64,000 bases of DNA from JACKBC01 sp041391125 (GTDB lineage: Bacteria; Chloroflexota; Anaerolineae; Caldilineales; Caldilineaceae), in contig JAWKON010000012.1 in assembly GCA_041391125.1 (NCBI GenBank), forward strand, positions 106,826 through 170,825. The letters are read 5' to 3'. The position numbers and the translations under genes are program-made. Shown piece by piece: positions 17,191-26,453 of the stretch. The stretch's first letter is position 1; each line of letters starts with the position of its first letter. The notes beneath the pieces were generated by a model that saw only the letters and a list, made by a program, of their open reading frames with translations, did not search any database and was not told where the DNA came from.

Positions 17191-18594
17191 CTAACGGAGT
17201 TTCCGCTCCATCAACATAGCGCCTTCGCCATTGTTAAATTTGAAGAACTCGTTCACTTCTTCGTGTCCCTCCACGCCCATTACGTCTTGCACCAGCGCCA
17301 CGGCCTGTTCATAGCTGTGGGTCTGGCTGGATTGCAGCGCATTCCAAACGAGCTGTGTGCGGTCGCCCGTTTTGTAGGCCAATAATTCGCGTTCCATGGA
17401 GAGCCAGTTGGGATAGATCATCTCGAGCATGATTTTGGGAGGCAGCGGTTCGACCTGCATGGGGAAGACGCCGCCTTTGTTGATGATGGCGGGCACTTCC
17501 ACCACCACATCGTCGGGAATGCCGGCCAGCACGCCGTTATTGGGAATATTCACCTCGAACTGCTCTTCCACATTGTTGACCAGCGCATCAATGATCGGCA
17601 CCTGTTGCTCGCGCGTCTTCTCCTGGCCCAGTTCCTGCACAACGCTGGCCTTGGGGTCGCTGGCCAGCCGCTTGATCATGGCCAGCTTTTCTTCCAATCC
17701 CTTCACATATTGGGGGCGCGCAATATCGGTATCCGGCCCGCCAAATTTCTCAAAGAACCAAAACTGTTTCGTCGCCAAATCGGAATGATACCACCAGCTC
17801 TGGCCGCTGCGCACAGTATCGCCAATGGGCATGAGGCCATACATCATATATTGGTGGATAGCGCCCTTGGACATCTGAATATCGTGGGTGCGTATGGGGG
17901 TGTGCGTGCGCCAATACTCTTCGGCTTTGGTTTCGATCCACTCTTCAAGCATGGGGTACATGTCCTGGCCGCGATAGTAGCAGAAGGTGAGCCAGACGTT
18001 GTGATTCAGGCCGGGGGCCTGCCAGGTCAGGTCTTTCAAGCTGGTTATCTCCAGCCCCAGCGTGCGCGCAATTTCATAGACACCATAGTGACCGTGGCAG
18101 AGGCCAATGATCTTGATGTCGCTTTCGCGCGTCATCAGCGTGCAGCCAGAGAAGACGGGGTTGCCCGACTGGATAAGCCAGGCGTCGGGGCAGATTTCTT
18201 CCATGTCGCGCACCACGCTCATCATCAAATTATAGTTGTAATAGGAGCCGGGTACGCTGGCGCCGGTGCTGTAATAGTAGCCATGTTTGGCAATAATATC
18301 GCGCATGGCGGCGGCGTGGTAATGCCCTTTGGCGTCGGCCGTGTTGATCACAAAATCGGCGTCGCGCAGCGCGGCCTGCCGATCCGTGGTGCTTTCGATG
18401 CGCAGGTCCTGGCCCAGTTCCTGGCTGTAGCGCTGGGCCAATTTGGTGATCATAGGCAGCCGCTCTTCATTGATGTCCATGAAATGCACAAAGCTGCCCG
18501 CCAGGTTGGGCGTCAAGCACAAGTCTTTGACCAGACCCAGCGAAAAAGTGGCGCTGCCGGCGCCGATAACGGCAATTTTGATTGGGGTTGGCAT
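17191..18594 (-). CDS. Glycoside hydrolase family 4 (NAD-dependent alpha-galactosidase/glucosidase type)
   Basis: Cytoplasmic enzyme of 467 residues. Start at ATG 18594 because GGAGG sits 6 bases upstream; longer reading frames only extend into repeat DNA. The N-terminal NAD fold reads KIAVIGAGSATFSLGLVKDL. GH4 enzymes use NAD and Mn; their metal-binding Asn-Pro and Cys-His elements match QSGNPVFSG and LCHGHYG. The conserved NxNH-like segment LNHNVWLT and the C-terminal NNG..IPDDVVVEVPAIINKGG also fit. GH4 members hydrolyse alpha- or beta-glycosides, sometimes phosphorylated, and the exact substrate is not predictable here. It stands alone, with repeats on both sides. Confidence 0.93.
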   Translation of the reverse strand: MPTPIKIAVIGAGSATFSLGLVKDLCLTPNLAGSFVHFMDINEERLPMITKLAQRYSQELGQDLRIESTTDRQAALRDADFVINTADAKGHYHAAAMRDIIAKHGYYYSTGASVPGSYYNYNLMMSVVRDMEEICPDAWLIQSGNPVFSGCTLMTRESDIKIIGLCHGHYGVYEIARTLGLEITSLKDLTWQAPGLNHNVWLTFCYYRGQDMYPMLEEWIETKAEEYWRTHTPIRTHDIQMSKGAIHQYMMYGLMPIGDTVRSGQSWWYHSDLATKQFWFFEKFGGPDTDIARPQYVKGLEEKLAMIKRLASDPKASVVQELGQEKTREQQVPIIDALVNNVEEQFEVNIPNNGVLAGIPDDVVVEVPAIINKGGVFPMQVEPLPPKIMLEMIYPNWLSMERELLAYKTGDRTQLVWNALQSSQTHSYEQAVALVQDVMGVEGHEEVNEFFKFNNGEGAMLMERKLR

Positions 18595-18629
18595 TGGTTC
18601 CTCCGAGGATTTATGATTTGGTATTTTGG

Positions 18630-18737
18630 ACCCCCTCCCTGCCTCCCCCTCGAGGGGGAGGAGCGACAGACAGTGCCGCCTATGGCGGCGCAGTTCCCTC
18701 CCTAGCGCAGCGGCCAGGAGAGGGTTAGGGAGGGGTA
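18630..18737. repeat. Inverted repeat, family L (CCCCCTCCCT), copy 1
   Basis: Outer arms ACCCCCTCCCT / AGGGAGGGGT enclose two smaller hairpins (CCTCCCCCTCGAGGGGGAGG and GCCGCCTATGGCGGC). A related copy lies at 30454. Confidence 0.8.
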
Positions 18738-18785
18738 AAAGTTCTGATTTACGATGCAAATGGGTTACCGGCAATGATTTAAGCC

Positions 18786-19010
18786 CTAACGCAACACGCG
18801 CAGAATCACATTGATCACCACCGTCAAAATGATGCTCATTACAATCATGGTTCCACAGGGGGCAAAGAGCGTAAAGCTATCGCGTTGCAGCACCAGATCA
18901 CCCGGCAGCCGCCCCAAGCCAGGCACGCGCGGCGCCGCCGTGATCAGCAAGCCGATGAGAAAGATAACGCCGCCCAAAAGCATCAATAGGCGGCCGGTTT
19001 CGGTGGACAT
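18786..19010 (-). CDS. DUF2905 family membrane protein
   Basis: Small protein of 74 residues with two membrane helices (about 7-26 and 50-70). Between them is the family signature PGLGRLPGDLVLQRDSFTLF, in which GRLPGD is nearly invariant. Length and topology match DUF2905 proteins of many Gram-positive-like bacteria and Chloroflexota. Function is unknown. It lies between two repeat-filled gaps. Confidence 0.88.
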   Translation of the reverse strand: MSTETGRLLMLLGGVIFLIGLLITAAPRVPGLGRLPGDLVLQRDSFTLFAPCGTMIVMSIILTVVINVILRVLR

Positions 19011-19053
19011 GGTGGAGTCCTTGTGGACAAGAGTGCTCGGTATGTACGCCCAT

Positions 19054-19141
19054 GTTGCGTGTTACGTATTGCGTGAACCGGTGCAGAATCTTGTAACGAT
19101 TCAAGAAAGTTGACGTGTTCACGCACCACGCAATACGCAAC
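19054..19141. repeat. Inverted repeat, family A (TTGCGTGTTACGTATTGCGT), copy 1
   Basis: The arms are 25 bases each with few mismatches, ending in GCGTGAAC / GTTCACGC. The loop (GGTGCAGAATCTTGTAACGA and on) is related to the loop of the copy at 58430. A half copy is at 34270. Confidence 0.85.
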
Positions 19142-19160
19142 AGGTCTCCTTGGCTACGTA

Positions 19161-19727
19161 TCAAACAACCTGACCGGCATGGCACGGCTCGCAGATGAGC
19201 GCTAACCGACGGGTGGCGGCATGGGCGCCAATCTCGGTCTCGTAGTCCGGCTTGACCGGCACGTTGCTTTCGCCGCAGAAATCGCATTTGCCACGTTGGG
19301 AAAAGAGTGAACTGGCGCGCTCGCCGCGTTTCTGCTCCACAATCTGCTTTTCGCGCAGCCGCGGCTCGGCAAATTCGGCTACGAAATGGCGAATAGTCGG
19401 ATTGGTTTCATTGGCCACGGCGCGTTCAAAGATTGGGTCCAGCCGCGGGTCGTCGGGTACGCCGCCGTCTTCCAATGTGTGCCAGGCGGCCTGCCGCACG
19501 CGCACGTCCGGATCTTCCATCATGCGGAAGATGGCGGTCTGCACCTGGTCGATGGGCTTGCGCACGTGGCAGGGACACAGGTTGCTGGCCGCTTCCAGCC
19601 GTTCATCGGCGTCGTCGCTCGCCGCCAGCGTCAGGTAATATTCAATGTCCTCCAGCCGCACGCGATGCTCACCGGTGCGGAAGGCGGCCTTTTGGTGCTT
19701 GTTCATTCCTTTCAATTTGCGAGACAT
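19161..19727 (-). CDS. HEAT-repeat protein with C-terminal zinc-binding Cys pairs
   Basis: Protein of 188 residues. ATG 19727 is chosen because GGAGGAG lies just upstream; the longer frame reads into repeat DNA. Two or more HEAT-like helical repeats (about 30-125: LTLAASDDADERLEAASNL, MEDPDVRVRQAAWHTLEDG, ANETNPTIRHFVAEFAE) precede a short zinc-ribbon-like end with CDFCGES and LICEPCHAG. HEAT repeats usually bind other proteins or cyanobacterial bilin partners; no partner is obvious. No close family is recognised. Confidence 0.75.
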   Translation of the reverse strand: MSRKLKGMNKHQKAAFRTGEHRVRLEDIEYYLTLAASDDADERLEAASNLCPCHVRKPIDQVQTAIFRMMEDPDVRVRQAAWHTLEDGGVPDDPRLDPIFERAVANETNPTIRHFVAEFAEPRLREKQIVEQKRGERASSLFSQRGKCDFCGESNVPVKPDYETEIGAHAATRRLALICEPCHAGQVV

Positions 19728-19748
19728 TGACTCCTCCGGGAATAAGGA

Positions 19749-19780
19749 TCGATCAACAGATTTCACAGATTTTTTAGATT
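19749..19780. repeat. Half copy of family B repeat
   Basis: GATCAACAGATTTCACAGATT matches one arm of the family B hairpins; no facing arm is present. It sits just upstream of the HEAT gene. Confidence 0.6.
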
Positions 19781-19896
19781 CAAATATACTCGCGGTTGGC
19801 ATAGATGAAAAGGATTGCGCCTAATTTTATTCGAGTGGTCGATTTTCATCTATGACAGAACCAAGTATATTCGCTTTAGCAGATTGCGGCGCATCA

Positions 19897-20322
19897 CTAT
19901 GTGGGAGGATGCCAACCCGCACTGATCCAAGCGCGGCGTACCGTCACGGCCAGAACATTATTGAGTTGCAAAGCTTCAACCGTTACGCGGCCGTAAGGTG
20001 TCACACCAACAATTATGTCGCCTGCCTCGGTCCAGCGGAAATGTTCAGCCCAGCGTTGCTTACGGGGATGATAGAGCGGGAACCTTCGCCCTGATACAAT
20101 ATCCAAGCCGTCAATTTGTGTAGCTTTATAACTGTTGCAGAGACGGCAAGCGAGACATAAATTCCCTTCTTCATTTGTACCACCGAGCGCTTGCGGTATT
20201 ATGTGATCAATCTCAAGTGGACCCAACACGTACTGCTGATGAGCCAGACAGTAGCTGCATCGATTTTGTGTCCATGCTTGGATACGATCCCGCAGCGCAG
20301 GTGAAATGCGGCGATTGCTCAT
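19897..20322 (-). CDS. HNH endonuclease
   Basis: Protein of 141 residues with a complete HNH nuclease core: CSYC zinc pair (about residues 22-25), LEIDHIIPQALGG (catalytic His), EGNLCLACRLCNSYK (Asn, second Cys pair and final Lys). The C-terminal half (LYHPRKQRWAEHFRW, RVTVEALQLNN) is typical of a group common in cyanobacteria and Chloroflexota that is encoded next to a partner like the gene at 20319. Its start overlaps the partner's stop by four bases. Likely cuts DNA; whether it acts in defence, mobility or as a toxin is not shown. Confidence 0.9.
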   Translation of the reverse strand: MSNRRISPALRDRIQAWTQNRCSYCLAHQQYVLGPLEIDHIIPQALGGTNEEGNLCLACRLCNSYKATQIDGLDIVSGRRFPLYHPRKQRWAEHFRWTEAGDIIVGVTPYGRVTVEALQLNNVLAVTVRRAWISAGWHPPT

Positions 20323-20708
20323 GGGCTCAATGGCGGACGAAGTCCACGATGAACAGCTTCGGCAAGTGCTTGCGCTTTGCGCAACAAACCAACCTGATAA
20401 ATGCGCATTAGATTGGCCAGTTCCATCCGCTCGATTTCAGAAATTGCGCCAGCCTGCTGCTGATCCAGCAATTCACTTAAACGGGTATCTTCGTCGCTGT
20501 GCATTTGCAACTCCGTTAATTGCAAGATTTCTCGGTCTGACAATGTATCAATGGCGGAGGCTGCACTGCTTCCCTCATCAAGCAGCGGCAAAGAGAGGGA
20601 CAAGACATCGGTTAATACATCTGTGACGCCGCGACTTGTCAGCCGAGCTAGCTGAGAGGCCCGTTGGTATGTTTCATCCGGCAATTCCAATAATACTTGC
20701 GTACTCAA
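20319..20708 (-). CDS. Partner protein of the HNH endonuclease, antitoxin-like
   Basis: Protein of 129 residues, not an assigned enzyme. The start STQVLLELPDETYQRASQLA resembles the N-terminus of small ribbon-helix-helix or CopG-like proteins. The remainder is helical and acidic (LSDREILQLTELQMHSDED, LSELLDQQQAGAISE) and ends in AEAVHRGLRPPLSP. It is translated just before, and overlaps, the HNH gene. I recall the same gene order in cyanobacteria, which supports a functional pair. A toxin-antitoxin or regulatory role is inference only. Confidence 0.75.
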   Translation of the reverse strand: MSTQVLLELPDETYQRASQLARLTSRGVTDVLTDVLSLSLPLLDEGSSAASAIDTLSDREILQLTELQMHSDEDTRLSELLDQQQAGAISEIERMELANLMRIYQVGLLRKAQALAEAVHRGLRPPLSP

Positions 20709-20749
20709 ATGAACCTCCCTGCAAAAAAATTCACCTTGCGCTCACAAGA

Positions 20750-21336
20750 TTATACCACACATATCGCTTTCAGTAAGGCATCGAGATCAACGCTGGCAAA
20801 GTTGGTAGTGTCCAGTTTGATCACATCACCGCCAATATGCATGGGCGCAAATCTGTGCGGGTCAAACGTGGACATGTAATGTTCGCGGTTCAGCGAGTCA
20901 TCTACATGGCCGGGGTGCCGCTCACCCGATTCCACGCGGGCGCAATAGCGCGCATAGAGCACATCTACATCTGCATCGCAACGAATTTGCAGATAGCGGC
21001 AACCATACTTTTCACGCCAGCGCGTGAAGTGCGCTTCATGCCACTGCGCATCGAAATTACCTTCCACGACAAACGATCCCCCGCTCTGAATCAGCAACTC
21101 GGTGAAATGGAGCGCCACATCCCACGTAACGCCGCCCAGTTTTTGCGACCAGGCGCGATCCGAAAAGCCCAGCCCATCAAAAGCATCTCCTTGATGCCAT
21201 CTTTGCACAGCAACGGCCAATCCAGCGCTGTTGCCAATTGCCGGGCCAGTGTAGTTTTGCCCGCAGCAGGCGGACCAGTCACAATGACAACAAGCTGGGG
21301 ATATACGATTTTAGATGTACGATTTACGAGGCTCAT
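20750..21336 (-). CDS. P-loop AAA kinase (zeta/chloramphenicol phosphotransferase-like), one frameshift
   Basis: About 195 residues. The N-terminal part has VVIVTGPPAAGKTTLARQLA (Walker A), and the second part, in another frame, has GLGFSDRAWSQK, FVVEGNFDAQWHEAHF and YLQIRCDADVDVLYARY, matching ATP-dependent small-molecule or nucleoside kinases of the AAA_33 type. The frame breaks at the A run 21179-21182 (TTTT on the coding strand), where adding one T restores KEMLFDGLGFSD. The first 14 codons (SLVNRTSKIVYPQ) lie over repeat-like words (TTTACGAT), so the true start may be slightly downstream. Substrate unknown. Confidence 0.75.
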
Positions 21337-21396
21337 GCCGACATGCCCCTTGTCACGAATAATGAAAGTGTGCGTTGCACTCGCCCAATCACCTTA

Positions 21397-23440
21397 TCAC
21401 TCACAGCCGCGCCCGCGGCCAGTGCGATGCACACGGCTCAAGCTATCCGCCCAATGCCCTCTTCCTGCCTCCAACAGCGCCACAATCCGGTCCACATCAT
21501 ACACGCAGCCGCCCCAGGTGCCGCCGCTGGCGCTTTGCAGCGCGGCCCACAGCCGCGTATCGGCGGGCAATCGCTCATCGGGCGCAATGCCGGGCGTCAT
21601 GGCGCGGTCGCGCAACACTGCGGCGCCTTTTGCAGGGCCATACTGCGCACCGTTGTGACCCACCAGGTCGATGCTGCCGGTCAAGTTGATGGTGTCCACC
21701 ATAATTTGAATTGTATCGCCCTCGCGCACGCGGCCAATGGGACCGCCGGCCAGCGCTTCCGGCCCCACGTGGCCTATGCAGGCGCCCGTGCTCACGCCGC
21801 TAAAACGGGCGTCGGTGACCAGCGCCACCTCTTTGCCCCAGGGCAAGTAGCGCAGCGCCGATGTGAGCTGATAGGTCTCCTCCATGCCGCAACCCAGCGG
21901 ACCACGCCCCACCAGCACAATAATGTCGCCCGCCACAATTTGCCGGTCGCCCAGCCCTTTGATGGCCGCAATGGCTTCACGCTCGCTGGCAAAGACGCGC
22001 CGGGCCCACTTTGCGATAGACCCCATCGGCATCGACCACGCTGGGATCGATGGAGGTGCTCTTGATGACCGATCCCTCGGGCGCCAGGTTGCCCGTGGGG
22101 AAGGTGACCGTGCTGGTTAGGCCGCGCTCGCGCGCCCGTTCAGCGCTCATAATCACGTCGCCGGGGTCGACGCCGTCGCGCTCAAAAAGCAGATCGCGCA
22201 CGCGCTGGCGGCGTTCGCTGCGTTCCCACTCGTCCAGCAGATCGCCCAGCGGGCGGGCGTGGACGGTCAGCGCATCCAGCCGCAGCAGGTTGAGATCGCG
22301 CAGGTGCAGCATGGCTTCAGGCACGCCGCCAGCCAGAAAGGCCTGCACGGTGACGTGGCCTTTGGGGCCGTTGGGCAGCACGTCGACCAGGCGCGGCGTG
22401 GCGTGGTTGATGCGCTCCCAATCGGCCACGGCGGGGCGCGGCAGCCCGGCCGCATGGGCCACCGCCGGAATGTGCAGCAGCAGATTGGTGCTGCCGCCAA
22501 ACGCAGCGTGGACGACCATGGCGTTGTGCAGCGCATCGGCAGTCAGCACGTCTTTGGTGGTCAGGCCGCGTTCTTCCAAATGGACCAGCGCTTGCGCCGA
22601 GCGCCGAGCCAGATCCAGCCAAATGGGCTGGCCGGAGGGCGCCAATGCCGAATGGACCAGCGACAGCCCCAGCGACTCCACCACCACTTGGCTGGTCCCC
22701 GCTGTGCCGAGAAATTGGCAGCCGCCGCCGGGCGATGCGCAGGCTTTGCAGCCCAGTTCCGCCGCTTCTTCAATGCTGATTTCACCCTGGGCAAAGCGGG
22801 CGCCTACGGTCTGCACTTTGCCGGCATCTTCGCCATGCGTGGGCGGCAACGTCACGCCACCGGGAACGAGAATGGTGGGCAGGTCGTGCATGGCGGCCAT
22901 GGCCAGCATCATGGCGGGCAGCCCTTTGTCGCAAGTGCCCACGCCCATAACGCCGCGGCGCGTGGGCAGCGAGCGGATCAGCCGGCGCAGCACCACGGCG
23001 GCGTCGTTGCGATAGGGCAGGCTGTCCATCATGCCGGTGGTGCCTTGCGAGCGGCCGTCGCACGGGTCGCTGACAAAACCGGCAAAGGGAATGGCATCCA
23101 GCTCGCTAAATTCACGGGCCGCGGCCTGCATGAGCAGCCCCACTTCCCAATGGCCGGTGTGATAGCCCAGCGCAATGGGCGAGCCATCGGGGGCGCGGAT
23201 GCCGCCCTGGGTGCTCAGAATGAGAAACTCTTTTTTGCGCAGCCGGCGCGGACTCCAGCCCATGCCCACATTTTGACTCCAGCCAAAGAGGTCGCCGCTG
23301 GGCGCGTTGAGCAGAAAGTCTTCGTCAAAAGGCAGGCTGCCTTCGGGACCGGGGGCATTGGTGTGAATTTGGTAAATTTCAGGGTTATCCACATCCACGG
23401 CGACCGCAGTGGTAGGATTGGGTTGAGATGAAGTAGACAT
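21397..23440 (-). CDS. YjhG/YagF-type sugar-acid dehydratase (IlvD/Edd family), one frameshift
   Basis: About 680 residues from ATG 23440, resembling D-xylonate dehydratase YjhG/YagF rather than true IlvD, both by length and by the start IYQIHTNAPGPEGSLPFDE. Iron-sulfur cysteines of the family appear in FVSDPCDGRSQGTTG, VGTCDKGLPAMML and ASPGGGCQFLGTAGTSQ. The C-terminal domain (VTDARFSGVSTGACIGHVGPEALAGGPIG, then SGGTWGGCVYD) is in another frame, with the break at about 22000-22020. The enzyme converts aldonic acids to 2-keto-3-deoxy sugars. The rest of a non-phosphorylative pathway is not in the window, although Ldh_2 and Gfo/Idh genes lie nearby. Confidence 0.88.
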
Positions 23441-23544
23441 TACTGGTTGGTTTCCTTTTGCTGCGAAAAAATAAAATTGGATTATACTCGCGCGTAACGA
23501 GTGGGCGGATTTGGCGTCTTGGTATGGTGATGACCTGCCCCAGG

Positions 23545-23567
23545 AGGACAAGCTGGAAGCTTGTCCT
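23545..23567. repeat. Small perfect hairpin between divergent genes
   Basis: AGGACAAGCT (23545) and AGCTTGTCCT (23558) around GGA. It lies in the 152-base gap between the dehydratase (-) and LRR (+) genes, upstream of the LRR start. Confidence 0.75.
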
Positions 23568-23592
23568 ACAATTTTGTTCCAGGAGAATGAAA

Positions 23593-25103
23593 ATGCTCAA
23601 ATTGCTACACCCGAAAGTCCTCTTATTGATTTTAACCATGTTGATTTTGCCCCTATTTCTGGGGCCGAAACTGGCGGCTGCACAAGAAGCGGCGGGCGCC
23701 ACCGCCAGCGCGGTGGCCGCGCCGCTGGCCGATTACGATTGCAACCAGGTGGGCGAAATTCCGCTGGATGAATGTCGGGCGCTGGTCGCCATTTTTCTGG
23801 ACAATCCGGGGGCGGACTGGGCTGGTTCAGGCTGGCTGGACAATTTTACGCCCTGCACCTGGCAGGGCGTGACGTGTGAGGCTGGCCACGTGACCATGCT
23901 TTCGATCCAGCGCGGCCTCAGCAGCGCGCCCGACGAGTTGGCGCTGCTCACCAGTTTGACCAATCTGGATCTTTCCAAAAATGAGCTGACGCGCATCCCC
24001 GCCGAAATGAGTGCGCTGGTCAATCTGCGCGAATTGGACATTTGCCAAAACAAGCTGACCACGCTGCCCTCCAGCCTGCGCAATCTGACCCGACTGCACG
24101 ATCTGGACTTGTCTGAAAATGAGCTGACCAGCATTCCCAATGACTTTGGCGCGCTGGAAAATCTAACCCGGCTGGACCTGCGCCACAACAAGCTGACCAG
24201 CACGCCGGAAAATCTGGGCAAAATGACCAGCCTGCGCAAGCTCTATCTGGGCTACAACCAGCTCACCAGCGTGCGCAGCGAAGAGCTGGAGCCGCTGCTC
24301 AATTTGGAAGAGCTGTCGCTGGCCGGCAATCAGTTGGCAAAGCTGCCCACCGCGCTGCGCGTGTTGACCAAGCTGCAAACATTAGACGCATCGGACAATC
24401 TGCTGGTCAAGCTGCAAGATTCGGCGCTGATTAGCATGACGGCGCTGATCAATCTGAACGTGTCGGGCAATCAGCTCACCTACATTCCCGATGAGATTGA
24501 AAATCTGGCCAATCTGCAAACGCTTGATTATTCGAACAACCAGTTGACCGCCGTGGCGAACGAACTGGGCGTACTCACGGCGTTGACCTCGCTGAATCTT
24601 TCCGATAATCCGCAAATGGTGGACACGATTCCTGGTTCATTTGTAAACCTGCCGCTGACCAGCTTCAATTTTACCAAAACCCAGCTCTGCGAACCAGTTG
24701 ACGCCCCTTTCCAGAGCTGGATCGGCGCTATCGGCGCGCTGGAACGCAGCGGGCTGACCTGCAACGATCAGGTGATCGACTTTGCTGAGGGCGCGCCGGG
24801 CAGCTTCTTCACAGTGGTGGGGCATCGTTTTGCCGCCGACAGCACGGTGAAAATTTCCGTCAATGGGCTAGATTTAGGAGATGTACAGGTGAATGCCAGC
24901 GGAGATTATACGTTTACATTGAGTACGTCCGCAACTACACCGGGCACTTATTTTGTGGCGACCAATGTGGGGGATGGCGCGCGAACCTCATTTCAGTTGC
25001 GCGCTGATGCGCCGCTGCAAGGCCAGCAGGGGACGGGTATTATGTTTGAAGTGCCAGGGGGGATTGCAGCGCAGCCGATCTTTTGCCTTTTGTGGCGCGC
25101 TAA
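23593..25103 (+). CDS. Secreted leucine-rich-repeat protein, frameshift at the last codons
   Basis: AGGAG lies 7 bases before ATG 23593. A signal peptide (about residues 1-28, LLLILTMLILPLFLGPKLAAA) precedes an N-cap of plant LRR type (DECRALVAIFLDNPGADW ... CTWQGVTCEAGHVTML). About twelve LRRs of 23 residues follow (LTNLDLSKNELTRIPAEM type), then a beta-sandwich region (about 395-480). The frame runs on to 25164 through hairpin DNA, but adding one T to the run at 25081-25084 gives PIFLPFVAR and a stop at 25101-25103. That ending resembles the LPLVxR ends I recall on secreted Chloroflexota proteins. Probably a surface or secreted interaction protein. Confidence 0.88.
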
Positions 25104-25118
25104 CTGTCGGAGAGGAAG

Positions 25119-25209
25119 AATTTGTGCGCGGATTTGGCGGATTTACGCAGATTGTTGGTCATAGTGGAGCTAAAATCTGCGTTTATCAGCATAAATCCGC
25201 GTACAAATT
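25119..25209. repeat. Inverted repeat, family J
   Basis: AATTTGTGCGCGGATTT on the left faces AAATCCGCGTACAAATT on the right, with an inner ACGCAGATT / AAATCTGCGT pairing. It begins 16 bases after the repaired LRR stop. Confidence 0.8.
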
Positions 25210-25266
25210 CTGTTTTTACCATGCTCTTCGACAAAATGCAAGCGGCTCATTTCTGATGTTTCCCAT

Positions 25267-26300
25267 TCAGATGGCGGCTACATCGACGGCACCTATCTGT
25301 TGGCCTGGCAGTTCATTGTGTGCAACTGCGGGCAGCGTAAAGTAGAAGAGTGAACCGGAGCCCTTCATGCTTTCAACGCCCACTTCGCCACCAGCTTGTC
25401 CATAATGCGCTTGACAATGGAGAGCCCCAACCCATAACCTCGGCCTGAACCTGGTGCAGGCGCGTGAACTCTGTAAACAGCACGGCCTGCATGGACGGTT
25501 CAATAGGGGCCTTGTCCTGCACCCAGAAGCGGATCACGCCATCGGCTAGCGGCGTGCCCACCACAATATTGGGCGGTTTTCCCCATACTTAATGGCATTG
25601 CTAATATAGTTGGTCCAAATGGTCTCGATCCAGGGCATAACCGCGGCCGCGGGCCAATGCGGCGGCAGTTGAATTTGCGCCTGAGCCGCAGCAATGACGG
25701 GCTGAAGTTCGGCCATAACCCGCTCCAGGATGGCGCTCATGTCAGCGGCTCAATCGACACATCTTCATGGATGCGCACGCCGACCAGCAACAGCGTGGCG
25801 TCGACAATGCGCACCATGTGCAGGCTGGATTCTTGGATGCGCCCAGCATATTGCATCAACTTATGGCGCTCTAATCGGTCAGCATATCGGAACAGCATAT
25901 CGCTGGCTTGCACCAACGCGGTGAGCGGCGATTTGATGTCGTGCGCCACCGTGCGTGCATAGGCGTTGAGTTCGGCATTGCTGGCCTCTAGCTGGCTGGT
26001 CAGCTTTGCCAGATCTCGGTTTTGGTCGGCTAAATGTGTATTGGCTTCTTGCAGTTCAGCGGTTAATTTATGTAGTTCCGCATTCTGTTCTTCAACGATT
26101 TTTTGATAACGGTTGAGCGCCCAACCGCTAAAGTAGGAAAGCGGCCAGGCGCAGGCGATCACCACAAGATAGACCCAGCTTGGTGGTGGGCCATCCAATA
26201 ACCGCTCAAGCACTTCTGTAATGAACAGCGACAATAGCGTAATGATGATACTGAGGGTACCAGGAGTTTTAATAAAGGGGTAAATGCGCAAACCGGACAA
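25267..26300 (-). CDS. Sensor histidine kinase with several frameshifts
   Basis: Two N-terminal membrane helices (about residues 12-32 and 40-62), a coiled-coil linker rich in Glu/Gln/Leu (65-115), and HisKA with TVAHDIKSPLTALVQ (His about 123) read in the first frame to 25740. The ATPase domain is spread over other frames: TIWTNYISNAIKYGEN (N box), a YGLGLSIVKRIMDKLGG-like G2 reached only by shifting frame near 25450-25390, and GGEVGVESMKGSGSLFYFTLP at the end. At least three indels are needed, at about 25740, 25575 and 25400-25450. The restored length is about 345 residues. There is no adjacent response regulator. Confidence 0.75.
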
Positions 26301-26355
26301 TGGATCGACTACCTATAGAATAGTGATTGCACAGGTGAAAATGATTTATCCAGGC

Positions 26356-26402
26356 GTCGTTCATGCGACCCCTGAGCCTGTCGAAGGGGCCGCATGAACG
26401 AC
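26356..26402. repeat. Inverted repeat, family C variant with single GTCGAAGG core
   Basis: Perfect 12-base arms GTCGTTCATGCG / CGCATGAACGAC hold a loop with CCTGAGCCTGTCGAAGG in only one orientation. The outer arms differ from all other family C copies. Confidence 0.8.
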
Positions 26403-26453
26403 CTGTGTATTCAAGCGACGGGCATTGGTCGCATGACTGCCCAAGCTCAAAAC

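Noticed and set aside
17605..18705. 366-residue open frame opposite the GH4 gene
   Set aside because: It is the antisense shadow of a high-GC gene; no protein family features are seen.
18595..18774. N-terminal extension of the GH4 enzyme
   Set aside because: It would be encoded by the C-rich inverted repeat, and the NAD motif begins right after the ATG at 18594 with a good ribosome site.
22259..23431. 390-residue open frame opposite the sugar-acid dehydratase
   Set aside because: Antisense shadow; the His/Gly-rich composition is typical of reversed GC-rich coding sequence.
25104..25164. Genuine C-terminal extension of the LRR protein (CLLWRANCRRGRICARIW)
   Set aside because: It is encoded partly by an inverted repeat, and one added T gives a family-like end and stop at 25103.
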